From: Myroides pelagicus
Lineage (GTDB): Bacteria > Bacteroidota > Bacteroidia > Flavobacteriales > Flavobacteriaceae
Direction: 5' to 3'
Assembly: GCF_009711055.1 (NCBI RefSeq)
Contig: NZ_WMJY01000001.1
Coordinates: 178,092-242,091 of the forward strand
Length of the DNA: 64,000 nt
Part shown: positions 61,163-64,000 of the stretch, piece after piece
How positions within the stretch are numbered: position 1 is the stretch's first letter
How the letters are laid out: each line of letters begins with the position of its first letter
Made by a program: the position numbers and the translations under genes
The notes under the pieces: generated by a model
The model's database searches: none
Told to the model about the DNA's origin: nothing
What the model saw: the letters and a program-made list of their open reading frames with translations, nothing else

Positions 61163-61742
61163 AACAATACCTCGAGGCAAGCCCACGAGGTATTGTTAAA
61201 GCAGCGCAAGTTGACCAGAATATACTTTCTGATAATCTTTGTCTGACTTACCTTGATTTTCTATATACTTTCGTATTACTTCTTTTTTGCCATACAAGCC
61301 TACTGTATTTGCATAAAAAAACACTTGTCCATAAAATTCTTCCCCATAATAATTGCTTTATTTCTGGGTGAATACGGAACATTTCACGAGCTATTATACT
61401 TTTTATTGTGCGTACTATTTGACTTAATGACAAACTCGGCGCACTCTGTTTCAAAAAATGAACATGGTCTGATTCATAAACTATCTCCCAAAATGCTATC
61501 TCATATCTTTCTGAGATTTCCTTACAAACTTTAACTAAGCTTAGGCCTGATTCTTCTGTAAGTACTTTACACCTATATTTCATTGGAAGTAGTATATGAT
61601 ACAATAGTAACGTCTTGTTTCGACTCTTATAAATATGCTCATCATCCATACAGCTAATTTACACTTTTTCAAAGTGTTTTGAAAAACCATCCGTTTTTTC
61701 AAACTTTTCCTTTTGATCCCGAGGCAAGCCTCAGGGAATTTT
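61163..61742 (-). mobile_element. IS200/IS605-type element with terminal hairpins
   Basis: One end is a hairpin AACAATACCTCG / CGAGGTATTGTT (61163-61197) around AGGCAAGCCCA; the other is TCCC-GAGGC-AA-GCCTC-A-GGGA (61717-61737) with a bulged A, followed by an A/T tract. Both contain CGAGGCAAGCC. The transposase frame lies between them. The absence of terminal inverted repeats and the subterminal hairpins fit the single-stranded IS200/IS605 mechanism. Exact ends and target site are not defined. Confidence 0.75.
61196..61649 (-). pseudogene. Frameshifted IS200-type Y1 transposase (tnpA)
   Basis: The intact frame (61248-61649, 133 codons) has the IS200 N-terminus (IYKSRNKTLLLYHILLPMKY), the HUH motif SDHVHFL and SIIAREMFR, but after LLWG the frame turns to nonsense-like sequence. 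In the next frame the true C-terminus continues: GEEFYGQVFFYANTVGLYGKK, then EVIRKYIENQGK and a stop at 61196-61198. The catalytic Tyr in RKYIENQ is therefore out of frame. A single-base indel near 61340-61350 explains this. The gene is probably inactive, unless programmed frameshifting occurs. Confidence 0.82.
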
Positions 61743-61748
61743 TTAAAT

Positions 61749-63935
61749 TTAATATTTAGCCTTAATTGGTAAGTCTCTTTTCGTTCTTAATTTTTTATTT
61801 CCTAGAGTATAGCTTAAACTAACATATATTGAAGAATAGTTCTTTATCTCTTTAGATTTAAATCTTGTATCAACTATATTTATATTATCAAAACTATCAG
61901 AGTAATAAGCATTATATTGCTCTTTAGCCTTAATAAATGGATTATTAATTACTAAAGAAGTTTTTAGATTCTTATTAATAAATTCTTTTTCAATCGTTAA
62001 GCTTACAAAAGGATACTTTACTTTATTTGATTCCAAAGCACTAAACATGTCATAATTATTATATGAAGAAGATAATTTAAAACTTAAGCCTTTGTCTAAA
62101 TTGTATTTAGCATAAAAGTCATAACCAACTAAATTTTTACTAGACTTATAATCTAAAATTTGAGCTTGAGATTTATTGAAGCTTAAGAGTGATTGGATTA
62201 TAAAATGATCATTGATTTCAAAAAAACCACCAATATCAAAAGCATAACTTACATTTCTTCCTGAGTTTAAGCTTGTCTTAAATAGCATATCTTCATCTGA
62301 TTTAAACAAGTAACTAACTGGTGCATTGTGATGAATTTTATATTTCCCCCTAATAAAGACATCTACCCCATTTTTTATTGAATAATTAAACTCGATTGAT
62401 AAATTATCTATATTACTTTTTTTAATATTATAATTATCAATATTTGTATTTAAGTTACTATCTATACTATTTTGTTTGTTTAAGTCATATGCAGAAATTA
62501 ATTGATAGGAATTATAATAATTTAGATAAGCTGAAAAGGAATTTTTGTTAAATGCTAACGTTGAACTATTTAATAAGATATTTTTATTATTATTAATAAG
62601 GTTATATGAAAGATCTGTATTGAAACTAACATTCTTAATTAAGCTTAATGTAGTATTAAAAGCAAATTTATGACGTTCATTATTAATATTATTACCTTCT
62701 ACATTTTTAAGTTCCGAGTAATAATATGAGTAATATATATCATAGCGCATGGGAAGCTTAAAAAATTGTCTTTTTCTCTTTTTAAGAATAACATCAAAGT
62801 TAAGAGCATTTTCATATAGAATATTTTCCCAATTTTTCTGTTGGTAATCCCCTTTATTTTTATATTCATTATAAGTGTATAAAAATGATATATCAAAAGA
62901 AGTACTGTCGTTTACTATATTGTTATATGAAAGTAATGCGCCAGTATTTAGGTAATTAATATCTTGCTTATAGCTCTCTTCTAATTCATTTTGGATAGTA
63001 TTATACTTACTGTCGTTTTTATTTTTAGGAGTATATAAAAAGAATGAAGAACTAATGGAGTTTTTATCATTAATCTTAATACTAATCTCTGGTTGTAGAG
63101 TTAAACCATAAGACTTAGTTTTATCGATGCTATTATTTATTTTCTTACTTGCTGAATATGTTGCACTATGACTATCAAAAACAGATTTTCCTAGTCTAAT
63201 AGGTAATGATACTGTTACCTTATTCTTTTTAAAAAACGAGTTAGCGTTAAAAATATAGTTTCCCTTATTTAAATTGTACCCAACGTTTAAATCCTCCCTA
63301 AAGTAGTCCAATACATTATCTTTCATTACAATATTAACTACTGGCTCTCCAATAACACCGTAAGCTGAATGTCCATAAGGTATTACCTCAATAGACTCAA
63401 TGTTTTTAGGGTCAATATTTTCAATTTTACCGATAGTTTTTTTTCCATTAATAATTATAGTAACTCTTTTTCCCTTATAGTTTATTTTTTCTCCTTTAAT
63501 AAAAAACATTGGGATGTTTTCTATAACATTAAATACTGTGGGATTTTCTCCTAAGTGTTTTTCATTAATTTTATAATTAATACTACTAGCATCATTTTTT
63601 GTAGGAGAAACATATATAAGTAATTCTGACAAAATTTGATTGTCATTTTCTAGGATTACAGTTCTATTCTCATTTAATTCTAGCCAACTATATTGCTTAG
63701 TAATATAATTTTCTTTAAATAAAATGTAGCTAGATTTTTCTTCACCTCTAATAACAACTTCTCCTTTATAATCTGTCTTTAGTTCTTTTTCACTAGTAAT
63801 TTCTATAAAAAGAACTTCTTCTATTGGATTATATAAAGAATCAAAAACTGTCACAACCATCTCATTAGTTTGAGAAAGCGCTTTTGTAAAACAAAAAATT
63901 AAAATTATTAAGTACGTTTTATCTCTCATAATCAT
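61749..63935 (-). CDS. TonB-dependent receptor-like outer-membrane beta-barrel protein
   Basis: 728 residues: signal peptide (MRDKTYLIILIFCFTKALSQ from the second ATG at 63929), a carboxypeptidase-like domain (about 23-100), a plug-like segment (NPTVFNVIENIPMFFIKG, RVTIIINGKKTIGKIENIDPKNIESIEVIP) and an outer membrane barrel (NLNKGNYIFNANSFFKKN, VSLSYTLGNKKL). It belongs to the beta-barrel family related to TonB receptors. The gene is visibly more AT-rich than its neighbours and sits beside an IS element, suggesting transfer. Its ligand and partner genes are outside the window. Confidence 0.85.
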   Translation of the reverse strand: MIMRDKTYLIILIFCFTKALSQTNEMVVTVFDSLYNPIEEVLFIEITSEKELKTDYKGEVVIRGEEKSSYILFKENYITKQYSWLELNENRTVILENDNQILSELLIYVSPTKNDASSINYKINEKHLGENPTVFNVIENIPMFFIKGEKINYKGKRVTIIINGKKTIGKIENIDPKNIESIEVIPYGHSAYGVIGEPVVNIVMKDNVLDYFREDLNVGYNLNKGNYIFNANSFFKKNKVTVSLPIRLGKSVFDSHSATYSASKKINNSIDKTKSYGLTLQPEISIKINDKNSISSSFFLYTPKNKNDSKYNTIQNELEESYKQDINYLNTGALLSYNNIVNDSTSFDISFLYTYNEYKNKGDYQQKNWENILYENALNFDVILKKRKRQFFKLPMRYDIYYSYYYSELKNVEGNNINNERHKFAFNTTLSLIKNVSFNTDLSYNLINNNKNILLNSSTLAFNKNSFSAYLNYYNSYQLISAYDLNKQNSIDSNLNTNIDNYNIKKSNIDNLSIEFNYSIKNGVDVFIRGKYKIHHNAPVSYLFKSDEDMLFKTSLNSGRNVSYAFDIGGFFEINDHFIIQSLLSFNKSQAQILDYKSSKNLVGYDFYAKYNLDKGLSFKLSSSYNNYDMFSALESNKVKYPFVSLTIEKEFINKNLKTSLVINNPFIKAKEQYNAYYSDSFDNINIVDTRFKSKEIKNYSSIYVSLSYTLGNKKLRTKRDLPIKAKY

Positions 63936-64000
63936 TGATTCTTAACAAATAGTAATCAGTTTTTAAAACGTGAATTCAAGTTATAAATGCAACATTAGTC

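Noticed and set aside
1..64000. tRNA, rRNA or CRISPR arrays
   Set aside because: No cloverleaf consensus (such as GGTTCGAATCC), no rRNA-like stretch and no spaced identical repeats of CRISPR size were seen in the intergenic regions.

Overview
The window looks like a chromosomal segment of a low-GC Bacteroidota, most likely Flavobacteriaceae (a Myroides-like genome is my guess, not proven). Support: a SusC/SusD pair with an ECF sigma/FecR system, a flavobacterial-type menaquinone block, many predicted lipoproteins, Bacteroidota promoter signatures (TAnnTTTG at -7 with TTG/TTTG at -33), and no tRNA, rRNA or CRISPR that I can see. The + strand is poorer in G than C over long gene-free stretches and most genes lie on the - strand.

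Layout. 1-3445 (-): kdp high-affinity K+ pump operon (two or three very small membrane proteins, kdpA, kdpB; kdpB runs off the left edge), preceded by two mirror-image 21-bp palindromes. 3819-5848 (-): SatD / DUF3307 / SatD cluster of unknown function with three 18-bp dyads at exact 28-bp period upstream. 5971-7320 (-): NtrC-type sigma-54 response regulator. 7564-12026: glycosyltransferase, membrane protein, lipoprotein, methyltransferase, DoxX, SDR. 12218-14407 (+): S9 peptidase. 14487-25179 (-): ECF sigma, FecR anti-sigma, SusC, SusD, an endonuclease/exonuclease/phosphatase-domain lipoprotein and a calcineurin-like phosphoesterase, which together resemble a phosphoester-scavenging outer-membrane uptake locus. 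25511-29774: amidohydrolase, alpha/beta hydrolase, LTA-synthase-like sulfatase. 29897-37684 (+): fatty-acid beta-oxidation (acyl-CoA ligase, MarR regulator, FadB-like, thiolase, acyl-CoA dehydrogenase). 38375-40602: porin and AraC regulator. 40648-45305 (-): menaquinone genes (menC, a metallo-hydrolase, menA, then a 1.17-kb gene-free gap, menB). 45376-49636 (+): C1 peptidase, serine hydrolase, nitronate monooxygenase-like and double-GNAT genes. 50079-55559 (-): GNAT, DOPA dioxygenase-like, and a four-gene run HipA-like kinase / DUF3037 / KtrB-TrkH / KtrA. 55666-61080: DNA glycosylase, small unknowns, lpd, lipid kinase, rhodanese, thiamine pyrophosphokinase. 61163-61742: a frameshifted IS200/IS605-type element. 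61749-63935 (-): AT-rich TonB-receptor-like barrel protein.

The most interesting candidates for undescribed biology are the SatD-DUF3307-SatD locus with its triple operator array, the mirror-palindrome element upstream of kdp together with the nearby sigma-54 regulator whose GAFTGA loop is altered, the HipA-like/DUF3037 pair translationally coupled to a Ktr potassium channel, and the ECF-controlled SusCD locus carrying two phosphoesterases.
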